Positions 1 through 7,471 of a DNA stretch of 44,450 nucleotides are shown in pieces. Each line of letters starts with the position of its first letter. Position 1 is the first letter of the stretch. The DNA comes from Thermomicrobiales bacterium (GTDB lineage Bacteria > Chloroflexota > Chloroflexia > Thermomicrobiales > UBA6265). The position numbers and the translations under genes were made by a program. A model generated the notes under the pieces. That model ran no database searches. It was not told the DNA's origin and saw only the letters and a program-made list of their open reading frames with translations. The stretch lies in assembly GCA_023957015.1 (NCBI GenBank), contig JAMLHR010000021.1, forward strand, positions 1-44,450, written 5' to 3'.

Positions 1-234
1 GAGCAAAGTGGTGACCTGCGCACCGCGCTGGCAGGCGTCAGGGAGGCTCGTAGTTGCCTTGAATTGTTGCTGGAAGTCGAGGGTCAGCTGGAGCGCGCTC
101 CAACCGTGACCGTCAACGTAGGCACAGTGTTGGTGGAGGTGCAGCAAGTGATCTTGAACGCGCTTGCACCATACCCCGAGGCACGGCTGGCCGTCGCAGC
201 AGCGCTCCAAGGAGGGGGGGTAGTGCTCGAATGA
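1..234 (+). CDS. Phage protein, C-terminal part (possible small terminase subunit)
   Basis: An open frame runs from the first base of the window to a TGA at 232-234, giving the last 77 residues of a protein whose start lies outside. The visible part is mostly helical, with a segment rich in Leu and Glu (SCLELLLEVEGQLE) followed by an Ala-rich tail. The next gene starts at ATG 231, overlapping this stop as ATGA, so the two are probably translationally coupled. Position directly before the large terminase gene is where small terminase subunits normally lie; that assignment is inference from context, since the DNA-binding N-terminus is not visible. It could equally be an unrelated phage protein. 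Confidence 0.55.
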   Translation, partial: EQSGDLRTALAGVREARSCLELLLEVEGQLERAPTVTVNVGTVLVEVQQVILNALAPYPEARLAVAAALQGGGVVLE

Positions 235-1022
235 CTTCGCTCATGCCCCCGCCGCCAGTGGGGAAGGCTTCAACCGCCGCGACGTTTCGTGAAACTTTGG
301 CGGCTGCACTTGACCCGGTCGTGTTCGCTAAGAAAGTCGGCATAACTCCCGACGCGTGGCAAGAAGCGATTCTGAGGTCATCAGCACGTCAACACATTCT
401 GCTCTGCTCGCGCCAGTCTGGCAAATCCACGTGTGCGGCGATTTTGGCAACGCACAAAGCGGTCTACTACCCCGGAAGCCTGACCCTGCTGGTCGCACCT
501 TCGAAGCAACAATCTGGCGAGCAACTTGCACGAGTGCGGTCGATCTTGGCAGCGGCTGATGCTGAGGCTCAACCGCTCAAAGACAATGCCTCGACTCTCC
601 AACTGCGTAACGGATCGCGGATTCTGGTACTTGCAGCCGATAGCGGCACGATCAGAGGGTACACACCCGATTGCGTGAGTCTTGACGAGGCAGGTTGGAT
701 TGGTGATGAGACCTATCGCGCCGTCCGACCGATGCTCGCGGTCTCACAGGGGCAGTTGGTGGTGCTGAGCACTCCTAACGGGCGGCGCGGTTTCTTCTTC
801 GACATCTGGGAGGCCGGTATCGGCTGGGAACGGAGTCAGGTGACCGTGTACGACTGCCCACGCATTGCCCCGGAATGGATTGAGGCGGAACGCCAAGCCA
901 TGCCCGAATGGGTTTTCGCGGCTGAATATCTGTGCGAGTTCACAGACACAACGACATCAGCGTTTAGGAGTCTCGACATCGAGAACGCACTCACGGAGGA
1001 TACAGAACAATGGACACTCTAA
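231..1022 (+). CDS. Phage terminase large subunit, ATPase half
   Basis: 263 aa packaging-motor ATPase of the TerL family, which drives DNA into the phage prohead. A Walker A motif (SRQSGKST, about residues 60-67), a Walker B motif (VSLDEA, D152-E153) and a coupling motif (LSTPNG, about 180-185) are all present and in the right order. The protein ends soon after the ATPase fold, so the usual C-terminal nuclease is missing from this chain; it is encoded by the next gene, whose ATG at 1010 overlaps this gene's end by 13 nt in the -1 frame. Full-length TerL proteins are usually 400-600 aa, so this is a natural split or an old frameshift. No classical slippery heptamer is seen in the overlap, so re-initiation is more likely than programmed frameshifting. 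Confidence 0.85.
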   Translation: MTSLMPPPPVGKASTAATFRETLAAALDPVVFAKKVGITPDAWQEAILRSSARQHILLCSRQSGKSTCAAILATHKAVYYPGSLTLLVAPSKQQSGEQLARVRSILAAADAEAQPLKDNASTLQLRNGSRILVLAADSGTIRGYTPDCVSLDEAGWIGDETYRAVRPMLAVSQGQLVVLSTPNGRRGFFFDIWEAGIGWERSQVTVYDCPRIAPEWIEAERQAMPEWVFAAEYLCEFTDTTTSAFRSLDIENALTEDTEQWTL

Positions 1023-1747
1023 CGGACGCAATCACGAAGGCACGTCAACGCGCTACGGTGACCGTGGGCCTCGATCTTGGCAAGCTAAGTGACCATACCG
1101 CCCTCGTGGTTTCCGAAGCCCACAGGGGCAAGGAAGGGGCAAAAACGCATACGATCCGCATGATTGAGCGCTTGGCTCTCGGAACCTCGTACCCCGATAT
1201 TTGTGACCGCGTGGCTGAGGTCATGATGAATCTGGAGGGGATGGTTTCAACCCGTGACGATCTCGCAAGGCCAGCGCTGGTCGTTGACGCTACGGGCGTC
1301 GGAATTGCCGCAATCGACCTGTTGATGCAACGTGGATTGAAGCCCGTTGCGGTCACCATCACGGGCACTGACAGGGCTGTAGAGCGCGCTGACGGTGTTC
1401 TAAGCGTTGGCAAGACGTTCATGGTCAGCAGGTTGCAGGTGTTGCTCCAGTCTGCCCGTCTCAAACTGCCACGGACACCGGAAGCGGCGCTATTGGTTGA
1501 CGAACTCAAAGACTACGAACTCGAATACACCCCCGCTGGTAACGTGACCTTCAACGCGCGATCTGGCAAGCATGATGACCTCGTGTTGGCATTGGCGCTC
1601 GCAGTCACCGTTGACGTGCCCAAAAGCAAAAGGAAGATTCCTGCCAGCGTCCTAGGTGTGCACGGGGTAGCGAGACCGGGCGAGCGCGGGCTGGGAGAAC
1701 CTGCCAAGGACAAGGGCCAGCACTACCGGAAGGAAATCGTCAGATGA
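1010..1747 (+). CDS. Phage terminase large subunit, RNase H-fold nuclease half
   Basis: 245 aa protein matching the C-terminal nuclease domain of TerL, which cuts concatemeric phage DNA at packaging start and end. Three acidic positions of the RNase H/RuvC fold are visible: D22 in VGLDLGK, D93 in VVDATG, and D189-D190 in KHDDLVLALALA. The last motif is characteristic of terminase nucleases. The gene starts inside the end of the ATPase gene and overlaps the following small ORF by 4 nt (ATGA), so the packaging genes form one tight operon. Together with the preceding gene it reconstitutes a complete TerL of about 500 aa in two polypeptides. Confidence 0.82.
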   Translation: MDTLTDAITKARQRATVTVGLDLGKLSDHTALVVSEAHRGKEGAKTHTIRMIERLALGTSYPDICDRVAEVMMNLEGMVSTRDDLARPALVVDATGVGIAAIDLLMQRGLKPVAVTITGTDRAVERADGVLSVGKTFMVSRLQVLLQSARLKLPRTPEAALLVDELKDYELEYTPAGNVTFNARSGKHDDLVLALALAVTVDVPKSKRKIPASVLGVHGVARPGERGLGEPAKDKGQHYRKEIVR

Positions 1748-2019
1748 CCTACGACCCAACCAACCACGCAACCAACGCGGGTTTTCCTCAACCACGCAAC
1801 CACGTTGACTCCGAACCGCCGCTCCGATTCCTTGAAGCACAGGCCGCTGCCCGTTCACTTGGCAGTCAGACCGCCGCGCACCTCGCGCTCCAGTCACGCG
1901 GCTTAGCTGGCGTGCTCCGGTACCTTGCTGCCCGTGGTGACAGCTACCGCGAGGTACGTGCGTTGCTTAACCTCACCTACGAGGAAATCGACGATGCGCT
2001 CTCCGAGGTCAGCGAGTGA
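1744..2019 (+). CDS. Small hypothetical protein of the phage remnant
   Basis: 91 aa protein of unknown function. The start overlaps the nuclease gene stop by 4 nt (ATGA). The first 30 residues are polar and rich in Asn, His and Pro; the rest looks like a small helical bundle that includes a helix-turn-helix-like stretch (about residues 66-85, with REVRALLNLTYEEIDDAL). It is the last gene before tRNA-His. In a complete phage a portal gene would be expected after TerL, so its absence suggests a remnant or satellite element. No function can be assigned. Confidence 0.6.
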   Translation: MTYDPTNHATNAGFPQPRNHVDSEPPLRFLEAQAAARSLGSQTAAHLALQSRGLAGVLRYLAARGDSYREVRALLNLTYEEIDDALSEVSE

Positions 2020-2037
2020 CCCCCAAAAGGTGCTGCG

Positions 2038-2082
2038 TGGAGGTGGTCGGAAGGCACCCATTTGGAGGCGTTCGGAGGCCCA
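2038..2082 (+). repeat. Imperfect tandem repeat beside the phage/tRNA junction
   Basis: Two imperfect copies of a G-rich 20-23 bp unit lie at 2038-2060 and 2063-2082 (shared pattern TGGAGG..G.TCGGA.GGC.CC.A), followed at about 2104-2130 by a CACACGCCA-rich stretch. They occupy the non-coding gap between the last phage gene and the terminator beside tRNA-His. Integrase arm-binding sites or leftovers of an attachment region would fit this position, but that is only inference. Confidence 0.35.
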
Positions 2083-2144
2083 AAAACTGCCTAGTGCTGT
2101 TTCGTCCACACGCCACACACACGCCACGTGGGTAGAAACACAAA

Positions 2145-2165
2145 AGCCGCTAATCGCTAGCGGCT
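2145..2165 (-). terminator. Intrinsic terminator of the rnpB-tRNA-His transcript
   Basis: Perfect 8-bp inverted repeat (2145-2152 with 2158-2165, 5-nt loop). Read on the minus strand it is followed by TTTTGTGTTT, the expected U-rich tail, and it lies 28 nt beyond the tRNA 3' end. Confidence 0.7.
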
Positions 2166-2193
2166 CAAAATCCTTGATTCTATAGGGTTTTTC

Positions 2194-2269
2194 TGGGGTA
2201 CCTACCGGGTTTCGAACCCGGAACCTCTTGTTCCACAGACAAGCGCTCTGCCGTTGAGCTATAGGTACC
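2194..2269 (-). tRNA. tRNA-His (anticodon GTG)
   Basis: A 76-nt cloverleaf read on the minus strand. It has an acceptor stem GTACCTA/TAGGTAC, a D-arm stem GCTC/GAGC, an anticodon stem CTTGT/ACAAG around loop CTGTGGA (anticodon GTG, reading CAC/CAU), and a T-arm CCGGG/CCCGG with loop TTCGAAA. The histidine-specific extra G at -1 (2269) faces discriminator C73 (2197), the identity element of tRNA-His, and CCA is genomically encoded (2194-2196). It lies 13 nt downstream of the RNase P RNA on the same strand. The phage genes lie on its 3' side, the usual side for integration into tRNA genes. Confidence 0.95.
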
Positions 2270-2282
2270 ATGTTCACGTCAT

Positions 2283-2620
2283 CGAGAAGGAGGTGTAAGC
2301 CGAGTTCTGTTCTATATGGTCATCTCTCTCAATCCTGAGGACTGGTCACATCGTCGCCTCTGTGACGGCTCTCGACTTCCGGCCTTGGCGAGCAGCCTGC
2401 TAGCGGCCGAATCGGAGATTGCTGCGGGGAGGATTGCCCTTTTCACTCCGCGTCACCGCGGCTTCGTCTCTGTTGCTCTCACGCGATAACTCACGTGCCA
2501 ATCTGGACTGTCGACCCGGTTTCCCGTGCCTCCCTGGCTTTCACCAGGCACCCTTGCTCTCTGCAGCCCGGACTTTCCTCTGGTGAACAATGCCACCAGC
2601 GACCATTCCCTTGCTTCCCG
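2283..2620 (-). ncRNA. rnpB: RNase P RNA (bacterial class A)
   Basis: Catalytic RNA of RNase P, which removes 5' leaders from pre-tRNAs. On the minus strand the universally conserved 5' core GAGGAAAGTCCGGGCT (2567-2582) and the 3' core ACAGAACTCGGCTTA (2296-2310) are both present at the expected distance. The ends were set by pairing GGGAAG near the 5' end with CTTCTC near the 3' end as helix P1, giving about 338 nt; the exact termini are approximate. A plausible sigma-70 promoter lies just upstream, and tRNA-His follows after only 13 nt, so the two RNAs are probably made as one transcript and the RNase P product can process its own downstream tRNA. Confidence 0.93.
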
Positions 2621-2631
2621 AAAACGTTCAC

Positions 2632-2661
2632 ATCTTAAGGTGCGTCACTCACAAGGAGCAA
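2632..2661 (-). promoter_or_regulatory. Putative promoter of rnpB-tRNA-His
   Basis: On the minus strand TTGCTC (2656-2661) and TAAGAT (2632-2637) are separated by 18 nt. Transcription would begin about 7-12 nt further on, near 2620-2625, which matches the predicted RNase P RNA 5' end. Confidence 0.5.
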
Positions 2662-2720
2662 CCTGCGATCTGATGATCGCGCGAGTAACTATAGCATAGA
2701 TACCGGGCACGTGAACCCGA

Positions 2721-3785
2721 TCAGGTCAGCGCAAACATGAGCGCGAATAACGCTGCCATCAACCCCATCGGCACGATATGCCACCACTTGTACATCACGA
2801 TAATGGCGATGAACTCGCGGATAATCGCGCTCGGCAGATAATACCGCGCCGTCTTGCTCCCGACGCCCTGCGCCTTGAGTCCCACCCTTCGCGCGATCAA
2901 TGCTGTACGAAAAACGTGGTAGTTGCTGGTCACAAACACGACGGTCACTTCGCCAGGTGCGAGCTTGTCGATAATCATCTTGCTGAAGCGCATATTCTCG
3001 TCGGTGGTGCGGGATTGATCCTCCGGCACAACCTTCTCGGCAGGGATCCCGTGATCGATTAGGTACTCGGCCATCGCGAACGCTTCCGACCGGGGTTCGT
3101 CATCTCCTTGCCCGCCAGACGGGATCATAATGGCGCGACCACCACCTCCCTCGAACACAGCCATCGCCCGATCAAGACGCGACGCCAGTAGCGGACCGAC
3201 CTTACCATGTATCAATCCGGCACCATGGACGATGATGAAATCCGGATCCTGCTCCTTCGGCATCACCGTATAGAACCAGCCGTAACTCACCGCACAGAAC
3301 GCGTTCCAGAGGAAGTAGCCGAAAATCGCACAGGCGATGGTCACAAGCGTCACGATGATGACCGGCGTCGACGTGGCACCCAGGAACGAAAGGAACACAC
3401 CGCCGATCAGCGCCACGATCACCAATACAGGAAAGAGCCCCACCACCGGACCCAGCATATGGGCCAGTGATACCCCTTCCCGCCTCGCCATCGTCCTTCC
3501 ATTAAGGATGAGTGCGATTGAGCCCACGATGTAGAGCAAGGGCAGACCGATGACGAGAAACAGCACGAGGATGCCGTAGATACGGACGGCGCGATCGGAT
3601 TCGGCGTTGAAGGCCGCGATGACAAGCGTCAGATACCCAAAAACCAGCGCCACACCAAAGATGCCAGCATTGAGCATCGACCGCGGTTCGATTCGCCAGA
3701 GAACCAGGAGCAGAAGGATCAGACCAAGGGTCAGGAACAACGGAACAATCAAGCGACCAACACTCCAATCTCGCTCATGGTGCAT
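2721..3785 (-). CDS. DUF218 (YdcF/SanA/ElyC-type) membrane protein
   Basis: About 354 aa. The N-terminal half holds several hydrophobic segments (about five predicted membrane helices); the C-terminal half is a DUF218 domain starting near PDFIIVHGAGL, with the typical SGGQGDDEPRSEA stretch, the E-x-x-SRTT-x-E-N motif (PEDQSRTTDEN) and VTSNYHVFR. It ends with one or two more helices. DUF218 proteins such as ElyC and SanA act at the cell envelope, in some species in lipid-carrier or peptidoglycan metabolism; the exact substrate is unknown. The frame is open to an ATG at 3824, but that start would overlap the divergent murJ region, so the internal ATG at 3785 is preferred. Divergent neighbour murJ fits an envelope role. 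Confidence 0.8.
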   Translation of the reverse strand: MHHERDWSVGRLIVPLFLTLGLILLLLVLWRIEPRSMLNAGIFGVALVFGYLTLVIAAFNAESDRAVRIYGILVLFLVIGLPLLYIVGSIALILNGRTMARREGVSLAHMLGPVVGLFPVLVIVALIGGVFLSFLGATSTPVIIVTLVTIACAIFGYFLWNAFCAVSYGWFYTVMPKEQDPDFIIVHGAGLIHGKVGPLLASRLDRAMAVFEGGGGRAIMIPSGGQGDDEPRSEAFAMAEYLIDHGIPAEKVVPEDQSRTTDENMRFSKMIIDKLAPGEVTVVFVTSNYHVFRTALIARRVGLKAQGVGSKTARYYLPSAIIREFIAIIVMYKWWHIVPMGLMAALFALMFALT

Positions 3786-3844
3786 ACTCTGCAAATCATA
3801 GCGAACCCATGCGTCAGCATGCATTCCGTGAGATAATCCGCCGT

Positions 3845-5506
3845 ATGAGTCAGGCCAGCCAGGTCTTCGGACGCGCTACAACCAACCCACAATCTGAACC
3901 AGACCAACACTCCGGAGCGGTGGCCACCGGTAGTGGCATGGCGCGTAGCGCCGCGATTGTGGCGGTGGCCTATGTCCTCAGCCGACTTCTCGGGCTCCTG
4001 CGGGAGATGATTCTGGCACGGAAGTTCGGCACTGGTCCGGAGATGGACGCCTACGCCGCTGCCTTTCGCATTCCGGACCTCCTCTTCCTCGTGGTTATGA
4101 GCGGAGCCTTCGGCGCCGCTTTCATTCCCGTCTTCGCTGGCTTTATCGATCAGGGACAGAAAGAGAAGGCCTCCCGGCTCGCATCATCCATCATCGCCTG
4201 GACAGGTCTCGGGGTGTTGGTGTTGTGCGGATTCGCATTCATCTTTGCCAGCCCGCTGGCCCACATCGTTGCCCCGGGATACGACAGCTACACGCACGAT
4301 CTCACGGTCGATCTGATGCGACCACTCCTGCTTTCACCGGTTTTCCTGGGGTTGGCAATCGCCTGCAAGGGTATCCTGGAGGCGCAGAACCTGTTCACGC
4401 TGCCGGCGTTCGCACCGGTTCTCTACAACCTGGCGATCATTATCGGCGCGTTCTTCTTCGCTGATAAGTTCGGTATCCAGGCGGTGGTCTGGGGTGTCAT
4501 CATCGGTGCATTGCTGCAACTGCTCCTGCAGGCGCCGGCAGTGTTCCGATCCGGTCTCAAGATCAAACCGACGCTTGATCGCCACATTGAGGGATTGAGC
4601 GAGGTCATGCGGCTGCTTGGCCCACGTGTCGTTGGTCTGGCCGCATTCCAGATCAACTTCATCTTCGTGACCGCGTTTGCTTCCGTACTTGGTCCGCAGT
4701 ATCCATCGGGGCTCAACTTCGCCTGGCTGCTGTTAATGTTGCCGCACGGCGTACTGGCGTTGAGCATGAGTACCGTCGCCTTCCCCGGTTTGGCAGCACT
4801 CTACAGCCGCGGTGATCAGGAGGGCTTTGGTCGACTAATGGACCGCACGATGCGGCCATTACTTTTCCTGAGCATCCCCGCAAGCATCGCTTTGGCGATG
4901 ATCGGTCGCGAGGTGATCATGGTCATCTTCGAGGGTGGTCGCTTCACCAGCCAGTCGACGGATATCGTCGCCGGCGCATTCCGCTGGTTCGCGATTGGCC
5001 TGGTTGGGTATGGACTAACCGAGATCATCACGCGCGTGTTCTACGCGATGAAGGACACGATCACACCGGTCGTCACCGGTATTCTGACCGTCGTCCTCAA
5101 TGTGATCCTGTGTCGATTGCTGATGGAGTCGCTTGGTGTCGAGGGTCTCGCCATCGCCCTCACGGTGACGACTGCCTGCGAGGCTCTGATCATGATACTG
5201 TTTCTACGGCAACGATCAGGGCAGATCTTCAGCGATGGCTTCTTCGCCTGGTTGATGCGCACCGGTGGCGCTACGGCGGTCATGGCTATCGTTATCGCGA
5301 TCTCACGCGGTTGGCTGCATGATGTGTTGGCATCGGATACCAACTTCGTCATCGGTGCTATCTATTTCCTCATCTGCATGGGTCTGTACCTGGTGACATT
5401 TGCCTGGGCGGCCTGGCTCTTCCGCATCCCGGAGTTACTTGTCGTCACGGATCGCGTCTCGAGGATGATCCCGGCACGCATTCGCGGCTTGATTCCTGGT
5501 CTCTAG
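3845..5506 (+). CDS. murJ: Lipid II flippase MurJ (MviN family)
   Basis: About 553 aa polytopic membrane protein of the MOP exporter superfamily that flips lipid II across the cytoplasmic membrane for peptidoglycan synthesis. The family signature at the first helices is clear (SRLLGLLREMILARKFG, then AFRIPDLLF and GAFGAAFIPVF), followed by alternating hydrophobic helices, consistent with 14 membrane segments. The open frame begins at ATG 3809, but 3845 avoids overlap with the divergent DUF218 gene and still leaves an ordinary N-terminus; neither start has a strong Shine-Dalgarno site. It converges with the anti-sigma gene, with a shared hairpin between them. Confidence 0.92.
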   Translation: MSQASQVFGRATTNPQSEPDQHSGAVATGSGMARSAAIVAVAYVLSRLLGLLREMILARKFGTGPEMDAYAAAFRIPDLLFLVVMSGAFGAAFIPVFAGFIDQGQKEKASRLASSIIAWTGLGVLVLCGFAFIFASPLAHIVAPGYDSYTHDLTVDLMRPLLLSPVFLGLAIACKGILEAQNLFTLPAFAPVLYNLAIIIGAFFFADKFGIQAVVWGVIIGALLQLLLQAPAVFRSGLKIKPTLDRHIEGLSEVMRLLGPRVVGLAAFQINFIFVTAFASVLGPQYPSGLNFAWLLLMLPHGVLALSMSTVAFPGLAALYSRGDQEGFGRLMDRTMRPLLFLSIPASIALAMIGREVIMVIFEGGRFTSQSTDIVAGAFRWFAIGLVGYGLTEIITRVFYAMKDTITPVVTGILTVVLNVILCRLLMESLGVEGLAIALTVTTACEALIMILFLRQRSGQIFSDGFFAWLMRTGGATAVMAIVIAISRGWLHDVLASDTNFVIGAIYFLICMGLYLVTFAWAAWLFRIPELLVVTDRVSRMIPARIRGLIPGL

Positions 5507-5523
5507 CTTCCCGCTGAAAAAGA

Positions 5524-5559
5524 GAGAGCCGATCGGGATGTCGTTCCCGACCGGCTCTC
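5524..5559 (-). terminator. Terminator between murJ and the anti-sigma gene
   Basis: Long inverted repeat: 8 bp (5524-5531 with 5552-5559), one mismatch, then 6 bp (5533-5538 with 5545-5550) and a 6-nt loop. On the minus strand it is followed by TCTCTTTTTC, a good U-tract, 8 nt past the anti-sigma stop. On the plus strand there is no T-run, so it mainly serves the minus-strand operon. Confidence 0.75.
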
Positions 5560-5566
5560 CTCGCGT

Positions 5567-6676
5567 CTACGGACGGTTCATCTGCCAATCTACGCCCATC
5601 ACAATCCACTGACCGTTCTCGAACCTCTGCATCAGGAAATGACGCGGCCGAGGATCGAGCGCCTCATCGGTATTCACCGGAACAAGAGCAACGATGGCAA
5701 TCTTGTCCTTGAAGTACGCGTCCGTGCTCATCGTCCAGATACCCTCGTCGCCTGGCTGTGTCTGGAGACGAAGACGATTCACATCTTTCGCTCCCAGCGC
5801 AGTGAACACGCTGTTTCCATTCGCATAGTATCGATTCGGACCGATCATTGTGATCGTGGCCATCACATCCTCTTCCGTGCGGAAGACGGGATGGAACGAG
5901 AGTATCTCCATCTGAACGAAGGAGGGATCCATCAATCCCCACACCTGGTACGAGGTGCCATAGAGCATACAATCCCAGAACTGCTGGGTAGCAGCCTTTG
6001 CCTCCCCCACCGGAAAATCATCGGTATTCGTCGGTATGTCCATCATCTGATCGATCAGTTCGTGAGGATACACAACAGGCTCGAGCTCCGCATAGCGCAG
6101 ATCCTCACTCCCAATCTCCTCGGAGTCCGAATCACGATGTAGCCAATCGGCACCGGTAACAGGATTCCTCACGATATTCAGTACCTGATCAGCGGTGAGT
6201 GGCTCGGCGGTGCAGGCGTCCGCAGTTGGCGTGGCCTCTCGATAGATGCGCGCAGGTGCCATAGAGGTTGCTTGCGGTGACGCAACCATGGCGAGGTTGC
6301 CGTTATCGCTACCTGGTGCCGTTGGTGGGAGCGTCATCCGCAGTGTCGCTGCCACCAGCACTACAGCGATACCAGCGACCAGCAAACTCCACCATTGCGA
6401 GCGAGGGCGCGAGTTAGCCGGTAACGGTGTACCTAGTACCATCTCCATATCTGATCTCCTTTCCGCTACCACCACCGATGGTCGCGATACACAATCCGGG
6501 CCGAATGCGCTCGGATCTGCAGCTTCCGACCGCTCCTTGACTCGGGCGATATCACGCATCACGCGGTACCTAACTCGCTCGGACGCCCGGTCGGCCCCAT
6601 CCGTTCGTCGGTGGGCACGGTCAAAGGCGACAAAGAATATCTCGGCGAATCGCTCGGTTGGATCGATCTGGCTCAC
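5567..6676 (-). CDS. Membrane-anchored anti-sigma factor-like protein
   Basis: 369 aa. The first 90 residues are charged and cytoplasmic in character, a single membrane helix follows (about residues 95-114), and the remaining 250 residues form an extracytoplasmic domain with two widely spaced Cys (C154 and one in FWDCMLYG). The gene start overlaps the stop of the ECF sigma gene by 4 nt (ATGA), the classical sigma/anti-sigma arrangement. No HxxxCxxC zinc motif of the ZAS type is visible in the cytoplasmic part, so the assignment rests on gene order and topology. The outer domain may be a sensor; part of it (about 230-369) has the look of an NTF2/SnoaL-like fold, but this is uncertain. Confidence 0.6.
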   Translation of the reverse strand: MSQIDPTERFAEIFFVAFDRAHRRTDGADRASERVRYRVMRDIARVKERSEAADPSAFGPDCVSRPSVVVAERRSDMEMVLGTPLPANSRPRSQWWSLLVAGIAVVLVAATLRMTLPPTAPGSDNGNLAMVASPQATSMAPARIYREATPTADACTAEPLTADQVLNIVRNPVTGADWLHRDSDSEEIGSEDLRYAELEPVVYPHELIDQMMDIPTNTDDFPVGEAKAATQQFWDCMLYGTSYQVWGLMDPSFVQMEILSFHPVFRTEEDVMATITMIGPNRYYANGNSVFTALGAKDVNRLRLQTQPGDEGIWTMSTDAYFKDKIAIVALVPVNTDEALDPRPRHFLMQRFENGQWIVMGVDWQMNRP

Positions 6677-7263
6677 GATGGCTCTCCTTTCGACGCCAGC
6701 CGACGACGGATATTGGCGTAGGCGCGAACCTGCGCAGACTTCAATGCGGAGATCGAGAGATCCATGGCCAACGCGATCTCGTTGGTGTTGAGGCCGGCGA
6801 GCCTTAACTCGACGATGGTGCGCTGCTTTTCATTGAGTCGCTCCAACACTCCCCGGAGTTCATCCATCTGCATGCGCGCCAGCACCAGTTCCTCTGGCCC
6901 AGGGTCGGCATCGACGATATTGGCCACCTCAATGAACAGAGGAAACTCCCGCCGATGTCGCCGCCAGTGATCGCGAACGTTGTTTCGCACCACCATGAAT
7001 AACCAGGCGCGAAAACTGCCCTGCTCCTGAGGTCGATACTGGTGCAAGCGCTCGTAGACGGTGAGAAAGGAGCGCGCCGCCAAGTCCTCGGCGAGGTCCA
7101 CATCGCCCACGGCCCGATAGCACATGCGATAGACAGGCTGCGCATAACGCTCGTAGAGGACGGTGAAGTTCTCCGGATCCGCCAGTACGGCCAGAACCAT
7201 CTCGTCATCGCTGAGCGTATAGAGATCCGACTCCTTCATGCGATCATCGTAAGCGGCATACAC
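6673..7263 (-). CDS. ECF-type RNA polymerase sigma factor
   Basis: About 196 aa sigma-70 family extracytoplasmic-function factor. Region 2 is seen as EDLAARSFLTVYERL followed by FRAWLFMVVRNNVRDHWRR, and region 4 as LNEKQRTIVELRLAGLNTNEIA with the helix-turn-helix and a basic tail ANIRRRL. An upstream ATG at 7293 exists, but GTG 7263 has a strong GAGGAG site (7270-7275) at 6 nt, so GTG is chosen. It is cotranscribed with the downstream membrane-anchored partner. It probably directs RNA polymerase to a stress or envelope regulon; target genes cannot be seen. It is divergent from lepA. Confidence 0.88.
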   Translation of the reverse strand: MYAAYDDRMKESDLYTLSDDEMVLAVLADPENFTVLYERYAQPVYRMCYRAVGDVDLAEDLAARSFLTVYERLHQYRPQEQGSFRAWLFMVVRNNVRDHWRRHRREFPLFIEVANIVDADPGPEELVLARMQMDELRGVLERLNEKQRTIVELRLAGLNTNEIALAMDLSISALKSAQVRAYANIRRRLASKGEPS

Positions 7264-7386
7264 GCGCGTCTCCTCTCCTCTCGCGCAGTACAACGCCGAT
7301 CATCGGCAATTGGTGGCGGTTTTCCGTTGATCTCATTCAACCAGTTCCGTTCGCACCGGATACCCACGAAATCGAACCGGACTGGC

Positions 7387-7392
7387 TATACT
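7387..7392 (+). promoter_or_regulatory. Possible -10 element for lepA
   Basis: TATACT at 7387-7392 lies 80 nt before the lepA start in the sigma/lepA divergent gap. No convincing -35 hexamer is seen at the right distance, so this is a weak call. Confidence 0.3.
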
Positions 7393-7471
7393 TAGACGGT
7401 TATCTGCGGAGGCTTACCTGCCGCATCTCTATTCGGCTGCCTTCTGCTATTCATGGACTGATCTGCTTCGC

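Noticed and set aside
1003..1025. Programmed -1 frameshift joining the two terminase halves
   Set aside because: No X-XXY-YYZ slippery heptamer or following hairpin is visible; overlap with re-initiation is simpler.
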